Shown: positions 10,192-18,870, numbered from the stretch's first letter. The stretch: 64,000 nucleotides of DNA from Paracrocinitomix mangrovi (GCF_019740355.2 NZ_CP091819.1:3162001-3226000); one strand, 5' to 3'. Program-made: numbers and translations. Notes: a model not told the origin generated them from the sequence alone.

Positions 10192-10282
10192 TACCAAACA
10201 GCAATTGGAATTAAAGATACTAATTATCAGTGCATTGAGCCTAATAATTCTTTGTACGGTAGTAGCCAATTATTGTTTGGTA
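10192..10282. repeat. Imperfect 17-bp inverted repeat in intergenic region
   Basis: TACCAAACAGCAATTGG at 10192-10208 is matched in inverse orientation by CCAATTATTGTTTGGTA at 10266-10282, with 15 of 17 positions pairing and 57 nt between the arms. No T-run follows, so it is not a normal terminator. The 10107-10323 gap holds no gene. It could be a remnant of a small mobile repeat, an operator or an mRNA 3' structure for the MORN lipoprotein. Confidence 0.5.
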
Positions 10283-10323
10283 TAAACAAGACGATTATGA
10301 AAGGTGGAAAGTTTGCTAAAAGG

Positions 10324-10749
10324 CTAGAAGTTTTCCTCTTTTGAAAGATTTCCTTCTTCATCATAGAATTTCCACAAACCGGTTTTTTTGTCGGCTTTGT
10401 ATTCACCAACATATCTAACCTTTCCATTTGGGAAGAAAGTTAATGAATGTCCTTCTTTGATTCCATCAGAATAATATGATTCGCTCCATTTGGTTCCATT
10501 GTCATAGTAAGATACCCAAAGTCCTTCGCGATTACCATTTTCATTGAGTTTTCCTTCTATTGAAAGTTGACCATTAGGATGAAACTCTTGGTAAACATCT
10601 TTAGGTACTTCTGATTGAATTTCTGAATTTTCAGTTGTTTGATTGATTTCTTCAGAATTATTCTGGTCGTTATTCTCTTCGTGATTTTCTTCATTACCAG
10701 AGCAAGCAACAAAAAGTAATGAAATTAATAGCCAGCTAAATGTTCTCAT
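10324..10749 (-). CDS. MORN-repeat (YwqK-like) lipoprotein
   Basis: A 141-residue predicted outer-membrane lipoprotein. The signal peptide ends in the lipobox LFVAC, with Cys16 as the lipidation site, followed by an Asn/Glu-rich linker of about 30 residues. The folded part, about 50-141, has three MORN-like units: EFHPNGQLSIEGKLNENG, YYDNGTKWSESYYSDG and FFPNGKVRYVGEYKADKKTG, the pattern of YwqK-family proteins. No function can be assigned; the name 'antitoxin' attached to this family does not apply without a toxin partner, and none is seen. It follows the polyprenyl synthase by 5 nt on the same strand, so the two are probably cotranscribed. Confidence 0.8.
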   Translation of the reverse strand: MRTFSWLLISLLFVACSGNEENHEENNDQNNSEEINQTTENSEIQSEVPKDVYQEFHPNGQLSIEGKLNENGNREGLWVSYYDNGTKWSESYYSDGIKEGHSLTFFPNGKVRYVGEYKADKKTGLWKFYDEEGNLSKEENF

Positions 10750-10754
10750 TTTTA

Positions 10755-11732
10755 TTATTTATCTCTGTTTACTGTATATTCTACAAGTCCAACAAGTGCC
10801 CTTTTTGCGTCATTATCTTCAACGTCAGCAATTACATCAAGCGCTTGTTTTTTAATTTCCATCATTCTTTCATGAGCGTATTTTACTCCTCCGGATGCAA
10901 TAACCATTTGTATTGCTTCTTTCACATATTTACGCTTCTCATTGTGTTTTTTTACAATGTTGATGAGCTTTTTACGATCTGTAGGACTGGCATTATTTAA
11001 AGTATAAATTAGCGGTAAAGTCATTTTACGCTCTCTAATGTCATTTCCTGTTGGTTTTCCAATCTTTTCAGCATCACCGTAGTCAAAAATATCGTCCTTA
11101 ATTTGAAAGGCGATTCCTACCAATTCACCAAATTTTTTCCATTTGCTTACCATTGCCGGGTCATCAGAAACAGATGCTGCACCAGCTGCACAACAACTCG
11201 CGATTAATGAAGCCGTTTTTTGTCTAATTATATCAAAATATACTTCTTCTGTAATGTCTAATCTTCTAGCTTTTTCTATTTGCAATAATTCCCCTTCACT
11301 CATTTCTCTAACTGCCGTAGAAACGATTTTTAAAATTTGGAATTCTTTGTTGTCTACTGACATTAATAGTCCTCTTGCTAATAGATAATCACCAACTAAA
11401 ACCGCAATTTTATTTTTCCAAAGTGCATTGACAGAGAAAAATCCTCTTCTTTCATTTGCATCATCAACTACATCATCATGTACAAGCGTTGCGGTATGTA
11501 ATAATTCAATTAAGGATGCTGCTGTGTAGGTAGATTCTTCAACTTTTCCGTTGATTGTTTTGGCAGTTAAAAACACGAACATAGGTCGCATTTGTTTACC
11601 TTTTCTTTTAATGATGTAGTGCGTTATTTTGTCCAATAATGCAACTTCAGACTTCATAGAAGCTTTGAACTTTTGCTCAAAGATTTCCATTTCTGAAGCG
11701 ACATTGGCTTTTATTTCACGTACGGTTACCAT
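10755..11732 (-). CDS. ispB: Polyprenyl (octaprenyl/heptaprenyl) diphosphate synthase
   Basis: This soluble trans-isoprenyl diphosphate synthase makes the long side chain of menaquinone by adding isopentenyl units. The first aspartate-rich motif is DDVVDDANERRG and the second is DDIFDYGD; KGKQMRPM near the N-terminus is the usual substrate-binding segment. The length of 325 residues is normal. An in-frame codon at 11756 exists, but the ATG at 11732 fits the family N-terminus (REIKANVASEMEIFEQKF) and lies 5 nt after a perfect -7 box, so the upstream codons would be promoter. Chain length cannot be read from the sequence. The MORN lipoprotein follows directly. Confidence 0.92.
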   Translation of the reverse strand: MVTVREIKANVASEMEIFEQKFKASMKSEVALLDKITHYIIKRKGKQMRPMFVFLTAKTINGKVEESTYTAASLIELLHTATLVHDDVVDDANERRGFFSVNALWKNKIAVLVGDYLLARGLLMSVDNKEFQILKIVSTAVREMSEGELLQIEKARRLDITEEVYFDIIRQKTASLIASCCAAGAASVSDDPAMVSKWKKFGELVGIAFQIKDDIFDYGDAEKIGKPTGNDIRERKMTLPLIYTLNNASPTDRKKLINIVKKHNEKRKYVKEAIQMVIASGGVKYAHERMMEIKKQALDVIADVEDNDAKRALVGLVEYTVNRDK

Positions 11733-11737
11733 TAGTA

Positions 11738-11745
11738 CAAAGATA
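11738..11745 (-). promoter_or_regulatory. -7 box abutting the polyprenyl synthase start codon
   Basis: The minus strand reads TATCTTTG (TAnnTTTG consensus) with only 5 nt to the ATG at 11732. Transcription would start at or within a few bases of the ATG, so the mRNA would be leaderless or nearly so. The box decides against the more upstream in-frame start at 11756. Confidence 0.55.
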
Positions 11746-11807
11746 AGGCTAAACAAATAGCAAAGATTTTATTCTAAAGATAATTTGATGGATAACGGTT
11801 TGATTCT

Positions 11808-12512
11808 CTAATTCTCTTTGATGACCTCTAACCATTCTTCAACGTTCATGGCTCCATCTAATTTGTATTCTCCAATGGCTTCTCTTCTTAAGGCAGCTAG
11901 ATGTCCCCCGGAATCTAATTTTTTTCCAAAATCGTGAGCGATTGATCTGATATATGTTCCTTTAGAACAGGTGATCATAAAATGAACGTCATTACCATCA
12001 ACCTTAACAATGTCAAACTTTGAGATTTCTATTTCCTTAGGTTTTAGTTCAACATCTTGTCCTTTTCTAGCAAAATCATATGCTTTTTTGCCCTGCACTT
12101 TTTTTGCTGAAAAAATAGGAGGATATTGGTCTTGAAATCCTTCCATTGACTTTGCTGTTTGACGAATTATTTCTTCAGTAATGTGAGCTGTGTCAAAATG
12201 TTCATTTATTTCTGTTTCCAGGTCATATGATGGTGTGGTTGAGCCAAGTCTGATAATTCCGGAATACACTTTTTCCATCCCCATAAGTGATTCAATGGTT
12301 TTGGTTTTTTTACCAGTGCAAATAATTAATAATCCATCTGCTAATGGATCAAGTGTACCTGCATGACCAACTTTAATTTTTTTAACTCCAATTTTGTGTT
12401 TGATGGTGTACCTTAGTTTATTGACAACATCAAATGAAGTCCATTCTAAAGGTTTGTTAACCAACAGTACTTCACCTTCAATAAAATTGTATTTACTTGC
12501 TTGATTATCCAT
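11808..12512 (-). CDS. truB: tRNA pseudouridine(55) synthase TruB
   Basis: TruB converts U55 of the tRNA T-loop to pseudouridine. The catalytic aspartate lies in HAGTLDPLADGLL, and the surrounding LLVNKPLEWTSFDVVNKLR and KGTYIRSIAHDFG are family motifs. I chose the ATG at 12512 (MDNQASKYNF) over 12545 because it overlaps the uppP stop by 8 nt (ATGGATAA), a normal translational-coupling arrangement, whereas the longer form would overlap by 41 nt and add residues the family lacks. It is the last gene of the ftsX-DUF3098-uppP-truB run, a gene order common in Bacteroidota. Confidence 0.95.
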   Translation of the reverse strand: MDNQASKYNFIEGEVLLVNKPLEWTSFDVVNKLRYTIKHKIGVKKIKVGHAGTLDPLADGLLIICTGKKTKTIESLMGMEKVYSGIIRLGSTTPSYDLETEINEHFDTAHITEEIIRQTAKSMEGFQDQYPPIFSAKKVQGKKAYDFARKGQDVELKPKEIEISKFDIVKVDGNDVHFMITCSKGTYIRSIAHDFGKKLDSGGHLAALRREAIGEYKLDGAMNVEEWLEVIKEN

Positions 12513-13302
12513 TGATAACGGCATATACCATTGCTCCAATTCCAACTAGAAAACAGTAAAAAGAAAAATATTTTAGTTGTGCTTTTTTAACCAATGCAAT
12601 CATCCAATTACATGCTAAAAGACCGGTTACAAATGCTACGATAAATCCTACCGCAAGTGGAGCAAAATCTGCAGTGTCAAATGCGATTTTATCACTCATC
12701 ATGTCTTTGGCCATCAATCCAAATATCAAAGGCACTACCATTAAGAATGAAAATCTTGCCGATTTATCTCTGTCAATACCCAGTAAAACCGCAGTTGAAA
12801 TTGTGGCGCCAGATCTTGAAATACCCGGTAAAATTGCAATAGCTTGAGATAATCCGATTATCAGTGCTGCTGAAAAACCTACTTGTTTTTCTGTGTTTTT
12901 TGCCTTATCTGCCAAAAACAGAAGTAAACCTGTTACCAGAAGCATACATCCCACTAATAAAACATTACCATTAAAAAAAGATTCGATTTGATCTTCAAGA
13001 AATAAACCAACTAAAACAGCTGGAATCATTGAAAGAATGATTTTAACAGAAAACTTTGCTTCATCATTCCATTTAAACTGAAACAATCCTTTAAAGATGA
13101 TGAGTAATTCTTTTCTGAATATTACAACGGTACTGCAAGCTGTGGCAAAATGAAGTACCACTGTCATCAACATGCTTTTGTCCGGATCCAGGTCATTATC
13201 TAAAACTGAATTGGCCAAAACTAGATGACCACTGCTACTTACTGGTAAAAATTCAGTAAGCCCTTGAATTACACCAAGAACAATGGCTTCTAATATGCTC
13301 AT
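12505..13302 (-). CDS. uppP: Undecaprenyl-diphosphatase UppP (BacA)
   Basis: This integral membrane enzyme dephosphorylates undecaprenyl pyrophosphate to recycle the lipid carrier for peptidoglycan and other polymers, and it gives low-level bacitracin resistance. The signature motifs are present: GVIQGLTEFLPVSSSGHL at the N-terminus and LPGISRSGATI in the middle; the glutamate and serines there form the active site. The length of 265 residues and the 7-8 hydrophobic segments are typical. It lies 9 nt after the DUF3098 gene and overlaps truB. Confidence 0.95.
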   Translation of the reverse strand: MSILEAIVLGVIQGLTEFLPVSSSGHLVLANSVLDNDLDPDKSMLMTVVLHFATACSTVVIFRKELLIIFKGLFQFKWNDEAKFSVKIILSMIPAVLVGLFLEDQIESFFNGNVLLVGCMLLVTGLLLFLADKAKNTEKQVGFSAALIIGLSQAIAILPGISRSGATISTAVLLGIDRDKSARFSFLMVVPLIFGLMAKDMMSDKIAFDTADFAPLAVGFIVAFVTGLLACNWMIALVKKAQLKYFSFYCFLVGIGAMVYAVING

Positions 13303-13311
13303 TGAAAGATG

Positions 13312-13545
13312 TTAAGATTTGTTTTTCTTCATGATCCCAACGATCACAACAACATATCCTCCAATAACTAAAATAGGAGCAAGAGTGATTCTAGTCCAGC
13401 TAAACATTTCATCTTCATTAAAGACATTAGGATCTTCAGATCCTCCACCCATCATTAAGATGAAACCAAGGAATGCTACAATTACACCAATGATAAGAAG
13501 CATGATGTTTTGTTTTCCAAATACGAAATTGTTTTCTGTGCTCAT
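13312..13545 (-). CDS. DUF3098 family small membrane protein
   Basis: A 77-residue protein with two hydrophobic segments (about 13-31 and 52-71) separated by an acidic loop containing GGGSEDPNVFNEDEMFSWTRI. This is the DUF3098 family, almost always found between ftsX and uppP in Bacteroidota. The function is unknown; the conserved neighbourhood suggests an envelope or division role. It lies 14 nt after ftsX and 9 nt before uppP, so it is part of the same operon. Confidence 0.85.
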   Translation of the reverse strand: MSTENNFVFGKQNIMLLIIGVIVAFLGFILMMGGGSEDPNVFNEDEMFSWTRITLAPILVIGGYVVVIVGIMKKNKS

Positions 13546-13559
13546 GAGGGCAAATTTAA

Positions 13560-14441
13560 TTAATATAAGTTATCAAGGTCAAGTCTTAAGTACTTTCTCA
13601 ATGCCAATTGAGTACTAACAACTGTTATTAATACACCAAATAAAATCAAGATGGCAAATACAATATAAAAGTGACCTACATTAGTCATTTCAAGAATAAT
13701 CGGGTAATTTTTTTCAATTACATAGATCAATCCCAATAGTAAACATCCGGCAATTAATCCTGATAACAATCCTTGACCTATTGCAGCCATAAAAAATGGT
13801 CTTTGAATAAATCTAGGAGTGGCACCAACCAATTGCATTGTTTTAATTAAGAATCTTTTGGAGAATAAGGCAAGTCTAATGGTGTTGTTGATTAATCCAA
13901 TTGAGATAATTAATAGTAAAATTCCAATAACAGAGATGAAATAGATAGGCTTTTGAAGATTTTTGCCATAATTCTCAAATATTTCCTCTTGATAGATAAC
14001 TTCTTTGATGCGTCCATTGTATTCAGTCATCAACTCTTTTTCAATCTGTTGCATTTGCTCAATTGAGAAAAAATCTTTTTTCAAAGACATTACAATATGC
14101 TGATCTAATGGATTTTCTCCATCTATAATGCTTAGGTCTATATCTTCATCCACTTCTTCTCTATAAATAGCTAAAGCGTCATCTGCAGATCGATAAAAAG
14201 CTTTTGAAGTGTAATCTTTGGCGGCTATTTCAGTTTCGATCATCTTTAATTCCAAATCATTAACTGTTTCATTGAAGTAAAGCGATACTTCGTAGCTCTC
14301 AATCTTAGAGTTCTTTAAATGATTGAATCCTAAGGCGAGCCATGCGGCTATTCCCATAAAGAATAATACCAATACGATTCCAACAATAGTGGAGACATAT
14401 GCTGTCTGAACTCCTCTTTTATTCTCGCGACTTTTAGCCAT
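13560..14441 (-). CDS. ftsX: Cell division permease-like protein FtsX
   Basis: FtsX pairs with the ATPase FtsE to control peptidoglycan hydrolases at the division site. The protein has one TM segment near the N-terminus (about 18-40), a periplasmic domain of about 120 residues, and three C-terminal TM segments separated by the FtsX permease region (about 165-290, with LIKTMQLVGATPRFIQRPF). The 293-residue length is normal. ftsE is not adjacent here. It is the first gene of the DUF3098-uppP-truB operon; the sequence before the ATG has no Shine-Dalgarno site. Confidence 0.9.
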   Translation of the reverse strand: MAKSRENKRGVQTAYVSTIVGIVLVLFFMGIAAWLALGFNHLKNSKIESYEVSLYFNETVNDLELKMIETEIAAKDYTSKAFYRSADDALAIYREEVDEDIDLSIIDGENPLDQHIVMSLKKDFFSIEQMQQIEKELMTEYNGRIKEVIYQEEIFENYGKNLQKPIYFISVIGILLLIISIGLINNTIRLALFSKRFLIKTMQLVGATPRFIQRPFFMAAIGQGLLSGLIAGCLLLGLIYVIEKNYPIILEMTNVGHFYIVFAILILFGVLITVVSTQLALRKYLRLDLDNLY

Positions 14442-14514
14442 GGGTTAAAAGTAGGAATAAAAGTTTTTTTAAAAATATTTGTTTAAACATATATAGAATT
14501 ATTTAGGTATTTTT

Positions 14515-14522
14515 TAGATTTG
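14515..14522 (+). promoter_or_regulatory. -7 box of the YceI lipoprotein gene
   Basis: TAGATTTG matches TAnnTTTG and lies 25 nt upstream of the ATG at 14548, giving a short 5' leader of ordinary length. No TTTG -33 element is found at the usual distance. Confidence 0.45.
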
Positions 14523-14547
14523 TCCCTCACAAATAAAAAGTTAAGTA

Positions 14548-15150
14548 ATGAAAAAAAGATTTATTTATGGATTTGCTGCATTTGCAATGGCTTTCAGTTT
14601 AGTAGCTTGCGGTGGTGAATCAGAAGAAAACACTGAAGAAGGAACTGAAAATACTGAAACTACTGAGGAAGTAGTTGCTGTAGAAAACACAATTGATGCA
14701 GAAGCTTCAACAATTAATTGGTGGGCAATGGATGGCGAAGAAAAAGGTCATACAGGAACTATTGCTATCAAAGAAGGAACTTATACTGTAGAAGGTGATA
14801 AAGTTACTGCTGCTGCTATGTCAGTTGATATGGGATCAATGACTTCTGATAGCGAGAAATTAACAGGACATTTACAGACTGCTGATTTCTTTGATATTGA
14901 AAATTATGGATCTACAACTTTTACATTTAACAAGCATGAAGATGGTGTCGTTTACGGTACTTTAAGTGTTGTTGGAATGGAAATGGCTGTTGAAGCTCCA
15001 GTTACTGTTAGCGAAGGAGCTGTTGCAGTATCAGATTTTTCTGTAGACATGGTACAGTTACCATTTTTCCAAACAGAGAGAGCTGAAAAACCAGAAGCTG
15101 AGTGGCATAACACAAACATCTGGTTCAATGCAAACATTGTTGCAAAGTAA
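14548..15150 (+). CDS. YceI-family lipoprotein
   Basis: A 200-residue lipoprotein with a signal peptide ending in the lipobox LVAC (Cys21), followed by GG and a Glu/Thr/Asn-rich linker to about residue 50. The rest is a YceI-like lipocalin-type barrel: STINWWAMDGEEKGHTG at its start, SEKLTGHLQTADFFDIENY in the middle and WFNANIVAK at the end. YceI proteins bind isoprenoid or amphiphilic ligands in the periplasm; the actual ligand here is unknown. It is a single-gene unit with its own promoter and a terminator shared with HPPD. Confidence 0.88.
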   Translation: MKKRFIYGFAAFAMAFSLVACGGESEENTEEGTENTETTEEVVAVENTIDAEASTINWWAMDGEEKGHTGTIAIKEGTYTVEGDKVTAAAMSVDMGSMTSDSEKLTGHLQTADFFDIENYGSTTFTFNKHEDGVVYGTLSVVGMEMAVEAPVTVSEGAVAVSDFSVDMVQLPFFQTERAEKPEAEWHNTNIWFNANIVAK

Positions 15151-15172
15151 TTTAGATAACAATTGATTAAAC

Positions 15173-15206
15173 AAAAAGGGGAGCAATTTAATTGCTCCCC
15201 TTTTTT
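15173..15206. terminator. Bidirectional terminator between YceI and HPPD genes
   Basis: GGGGAGCAAT and ATTGCTCCCC form a long stem with A-runs on the left and T-runs on the right, so it can stop transcripts from both converging genes. Confidence 0.9.
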
Positions 15207-15221
15207 TATTCTTTATTATTC

Positions 15222-16388
15222 TTAGAGTGTACCTCTTTTTTCTTGTTCACGTTCGATAGATTCGAATAACGCCTTAAAGTTACCTGCACCAAAACCTCTA
15301 GCTCCCATTCTTTGGATAATTTCAAAGAACATGGTTGGTCTATCTTCAACAGGTTTTGTAAAGATTTGTAACAAATAGCCTTCTTCATCTGCATCAATCA
15401 TAATACCAAGGCTTTTTAATATTTCAATATCTTCAGCAAGTTCATGATTGTGTGCCCCTAATCTTCCGGGTACTTCTTCATAATAAGTATCAGGCGGAGT
15501 GGAAAGGAATTCTACACCTCTTGCTCTCATTCCTTTTACAGTTGAAATTATATCATCTGTAGCAACAGCTATATGTTGGCATCCGGGTCCTTCATAAAAA
15601 TCAAGATATTCTTCAATCTGAGATTTTTTCTTTCCTTCTGCAGGTTCGTTGATAGGGAATTTAATTCTACCATTACCATTACTCATTACTTTACTCATAA
15701 GAGCAGAGTATTCAGTATGTATTTGTTTGTCATCAAAAGAAAGGAAATTTTCAAATCCCATTACATCTTCGTACCATTTAACCCATTGGTTCATTTCTCC
15801 CCAACCTACATTACCAACCATATGGTCGATATATTTTAATCCAAGAGGTTCAGGATTATACTCAGATTCCCATGAAACAAAGCCAGGCATAAATATTCCG
15901 TTGTAGTTTTTTCTTTCTACAAACATGTGTACTGTTTCACCATAAGTATAGATTCCAGCTCTTACAATCTCACCATTTTCATCTTTTTCAACAGTAGGTT
16001 CCATGAAAGATTTAGCACCTCTAGAGGTAGTTTCTTTCCAGGCACTAGTTGCATCATCCACCCATAAAGCAATTACCTTAACACCATCTCCGTGTTTAAC
16101 AATATGCTCATTGATTGGGTTTTTAGAATTTAATGGTGTAGTTAATACAAGTCTAATTTTATCTTGCTTAACAACATAAGAAACCTGGTCTTTACTTCCA
16201 GTTTCTAATCCTTTGTATGCATAAGATTGAAATCCAAATGCAGTTTTGTAAAAATGTGCTGCTTGTTTGGCATTTCCTACATATAATTCAACGTAATCAG
16301 TACCCAACAATGGTAAAAAATCTTGTGCTCCTTCAAATATTTTCTCTAATCCGTAATCAACAGATTTTAATCCTTTATTATCACTCAT
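15222..16388 (-). CDS. hppD: 4-hydroxyphenylpyruvate dioxygenase
   Basis: This Fe(II) enzyme turns 4-hydroxyphenylpyruvate into homogentisate, the second step of tyrosine breakdown. Two vicinal-oxygen-chelate domains are seen. The C-terminal one carries the active site: GCQHIAVATDDI around residue 265-275, FFEIIQRMGARGFG around 350 with the glutamate ligand, and the end GNFKALFESIEREQEKRG that closes the pocket. The first histidine ligand lies in YIDHMVGNV. The ATG at 16388 (MSDNKGLKS) is preferred to 16412. It lies 109 nt after the homogentisate dioxygenase gene, on the same strand, so the two steps may be co-expressed. Confidence 0.95.
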   Translation of the reverse strand: MSDNKGLKSVDYGLEKIFEGAQDFLPLLGTDYVELYVGNAKQAAHFYKTAFGFQSYAYKGLETGSKDQVSYVVKQDKIRLVLTTPLNSKNPINEHIVKHGDGVKVIALWVDDATSAWKETTSRGAKSFMEPTVEKDENGEIVRAGIYTYGETVHMFVERKNYNGIFMPGFVSWESEYNPEPLGLKYIDHMVGNVGWGEMNQWVKWYEDVMGFENFLSFDDKQIHTEYSALMSKVMSNGNGRIKFPINEPAEGKKKSQIEEYLDFYEGPGCQHIAVATDDIISTVKGMRARGVEFLSTPPDTYYEEVPGRLGAHNHELAEDIEILKSLGIMIDADEEGYLLQIFTKPVEDRPTMFFEIIQRMGARGFGAGNFKALFESIEREQEKRGTL

Positions 16389-16497
16389 AATTTTCAATTT
16401 TATAATTGTCAATTATCAATAAACAATTTATAGCAATTTCAATATTTCTGTTATGTTCATTGAATATTGCCATTTGTTAATTGTTAATTGATTTGGC

Positions 16498-17655
16498 TTA
16501 GTGTAGCCATGATTTATAGTAATCTTTTACTTCAATATTTATTGCATCCTCACAGATCATTAATGGTTTAAATGTATCAACCATTACTGCCAGTTCCAAG
16601 GTTTCTTTTTTTCCAATAGATCCTTCGTAAGTTCCAGGATGTGGTCCATGTGGAATTCCCGCCGGGTGCAATGTGATTTGACCTTTTTGGATGTTATTTC
16701 TACTCATGAAATCTCCATCTACATAATATAAAACTTCATCAGAGTCTATATTACTGTGATTATATGGTGCCGGTATAGCATCCGGATGATAATCATATAA
16801 CCTTGGCACAAAAGAGCAAATTACAAAACCTGCACATTCAAATGTTTGATGAATAGGTGGTGGCAAATGCACTCTTCCGGTTATTGGCTCGAAATCATGA
16901 ATTGAAAACGCGTAAGGATAATTATATCCATCCCATCCAACAATGTCAAAAGGATGCGACTCATATACGTAATCGTACAAAATGTCTTCCTTTTTAATTT
17001 TTACAAGGAATTCACCTTTTTCATCAAATGTTTCCAATTCTACCGGAGGACGGATATCTCTTTCGCAAAATGGAGAGTGTTCCAATAATTGTCCAAACCA
17101 GTTTCTGTATCGTTTAGGAGTATAAATAGGAGAGGTTGATTCAACTATAAATAACCTGTTGTCTTCATCATCAAAATGCAGTTGGTAAATCATCCCCCTT
17201 GGTACTACCAGGTAATCTCCATAAGAAAAAGGAATGTTTCCCAATTGTGTTTTAAGCTTACCTGATCCCTTATGAATGAAAATTACTTCATCAGCATCAG
17301 CATTTTTATAGAAGTATCCGGTTGTTGATTTTTTAGGTGCAGACAAAACAATTTTGCAGTCACTGTTCATTAAAACAGTTTTACGACTTTCAATGTAGTC
17401 GTCAATTTGAGGAACATTATAACCTTGAAGACTAGTCATCTTCATGTTTTTAGCTACTGCTACCTTAGGTGTAACATCTTTTTGCCCCAAAATCTCTTTT
17501 ACAAGAGTAGGAGGATAGTGATGGTACATTAAGGATGACATTCCATCAAAACCAATTGTTCCGAAAAGCTGTTCATGAAAAAGTGAACCATCTTCTTTTC
17601 TGTAAACTGTATGTCTTTTATGAGGGATTTTCCCCAGTTTATGATATATCGGCAT
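16498..17655 (-). CDS. hmgA: Homogentisate 1,2-dioxygenase
   Basis: This iron cupin enzyme opens the ring of homogentisate to maleylacetoacetate, the step after HPPD in tyrosine catabolism. The N-terminus (YHKLGKIPHKRHTVYRK) and the metal-site region (ITLHPAGIPHGPHPG near 320-335, with FECAGFVICSFVPRLYDYHP before it) are typical of the shorter bacterial form of about 385 residues. Maleylacetoacetate isomerase and fumarylacetoacetase are not in the window. A -7 box lies 148 nt upstream, giving a fairly long leader that might hold regulation. Confidence 0.93.
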   Translation of the reverse strand: MPIYHKLGKIPHKRHTVYRKEDGSLFHEQLFGTIGFDGMSSLMYHHYPPTLVKEILGQKDVTPKVAVAKNMKMTSLQGYNVPQIDDYIESRKTVLMNSDCKIVLSAPKKSTTGYFYKNADADEVIFIHKGSGKLKTQLGNIPFSYGDYLVVPRGMIYQLHFDDEDNRLFIVESTSPIYTPKRYRNWFGQLLEHSPFCERDIRPPVELETFDEKGEFLVKIKKEDILYDYVYESHPFDIVGWDGYNYPYAFSIHDFEPITGRVHLPPPIHQTFECAGFVICSFVPRLYDYHPDAIPAPYNHSNIDSDEVLYYVDGDFMSRNNIQKGQITLHPAGIPHGPHPGTYEGSIGKKETLELAVMVDTFKPLMICEDAINIEVKDYYKSWLH

Positions 17656-17802
17656 AATATTGTGTTAAAATGAATAATAGAAATTTCTTCGCAAACGACA
17701 GAGTAGTCATTCCGGGTTTCTCTTGATTAAGAACTTCAATAATTCCAATAAATGTTCAAAAGTTCCTGATATCATTTATATCACTTTTATCTGCTATTCT
17801 AA

Positions 17803-17810
17803 CAAAGATA
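17803..17810 (-). promoter_or_regulatory. -7 box of hmgA
   Basis: The minus strand reads TATCTTTG, a consensus -7 element. It would give a 5' leader of about 140 nt for hmgA. No conserved riboswitch fold is recognised in that leader. Confidence 0.4.
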
Positions 17811-17839
17811 CTTAAAAACTGGGCATTATTTATATGATA

Positions 17840-17875
17840 TTTGTCAGTGATCCTATTAAATAAAAATTATTTTTG
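17840..17875 (+). promoter_or_regulatory. Candidate promoter of threonine dehydrogenase gene
   Basis: TTTG at 17840-17843 and TATTTTTG at 17868-17875 resemble the -33 and -7 elements, but the 24-nt spacing is slightly long. The ATG follows at 17938. Confidence 0.35.
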
Positions 17876-17937
17876 TCCCTCCTCCTTTGTGGTAGGAACT
17901 ATACCTAAATTTACCCTCTGCTCAAAAAATATAATTC

Positions 17938-18870
17938 ATGAAGAAAATTTTAGTGATAGGTTCATCTGGACAAATCGGTACCGAATTGGTTACTGCACTA
18001 AGAGAAAAGTTTGGAAATGATGCCGTTGTAGCTTCTGATATAAAAGAAGTAAGTAATGATGATTCGGGTCCATTTGAGGTGCTTGATGTCATGGATATGG
18101 AGAAATTAACGGCCATTGTAGATAAACACGGGATCAACGAAATTTATCTGTTGGCGGCATTATTATCTGCTACAGCTGAAAAAAATCCAAAGTTCGCCTG
18201 GGATTTGAATATGATAGGATTATTCAATGTCTTGAATTTAGCAAAAGAAGGTAAAATAAATAAGGTATTTTGGCCTAGTTCAATAGCCGTATTTGGCCCG
18301 TCAACACCAAAGCACAATACGCCACAATTTACCATCATGGAACCAACTACAGTTTATGGCATTTCAAAACTGGCAGGTGAACGTTGGTGTGAGTATTACG
18401 CAAAGAACTATAATGTAGACGTAAGGAGTATTAGATATCCCGGTTTAATCAGTTATGCAAGTTTACCTGGAGGAGGAACTACCGATTATGCAGTAGACAT
18501 TTTTTATTCTGCAAAAAAAGGAGAGAAATTTTCATGTTTTTTAAAGGCAGACACTCCACTTCCAATGATGTATATGGAAGATGCTATTAGGGCTACTATT
18601 GATTTGATGGAAGCGCCAGCTGAAAAGGTCAAAGTGCGTTCGTCGTACAATATTGCGGGTATGTCTTTTACCCCTGAAGAAATTTTTAATGCGGTAAAAC
18701 GATTGAGACCTGATTTTGAAATAGAATATCAACCGGATTTTAGACAAAAAATTGCAGACTCATGGCCTGGAAGTATTGATGATTCTAAGGCTGCAGAGGA
18801 TTGGGGCTGGAAAGCTAAATTTGATATTAACGACTTGGCACAGATTATGTTTGATAACGTAAGTGTGTAG
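17938..18870 (+). CDS. L-threonine 3-dehydrogenase, SDR/epimerase type
   Basis: This NAD-dependent enzyme oxidises L-threonine to 2-amino-3-ketobutyrate, which then gives glycine and acetyl-CoA. It is the extended short-chain dehydrogenase type, not the zinc type. The nucleotide-binding motif is GSSGQIGTE (8-16), the catalytic pair is in YGISK (Tyr near 140) with SSIAVFG before it, and the diagnostic region RYPGLISYASLPGGGTTDY matches this threonine dehydrogenase group. The length of 310 residues is usual. The 2-amino-3-ketobutyrate CoA ligase is not adjacent. It is a single-gene unit next to tyrosine catabolism genes. Confidence 0.9.
   Translation: MKKILVIGSSGQIGTELVTALREKFGNDAVVASDIKEVSNDDSGPFEVLDVMDMEKLTAIVDKHGINEIYLLAALLSATAEKNPKFAWDLNMIGLFNVLNLAKEGKINKVFWPSSIAVFGPSTPKHNTPQFTIMEPTTVYGISKLAGERWCEYYAKNYNVDVRSIRYPGLISYASLPGGGTTDYAVDIFYSAKKGEKFSCFLKADTPLPMMYMEDAIRATIDLMEAPAEKVKVRSSYNIAGMSFTPEEIFNAVKRLRPDFEIEYQPDFRQKIADSWPGSIDDSKAAEDWGWKAKFDINDLAQIMFDNVSV

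Noticed and set aside
10324-10749. MORN/YwqK protein as the antitoxin of a toxin-antitoxin pair
   Set aside because: The family name suggests it, but no small toxin-like gene is adjacent and it is a lipoprotein.
10740-11000. 86-residue plus-strand ORF over the polyprenyl synthase gene
   Set aside because: It is antisense to a clear ispB frame, rich in Phe/Ser/Cys as expected for the reverse of Lys/Glu-rich coding, and has no homology signs.
17656-17802. Possible riboswitch in the long hmgA leader
   Set aside because: No recognisable conserved fold or terminator/antiterminator pair was found by eye.
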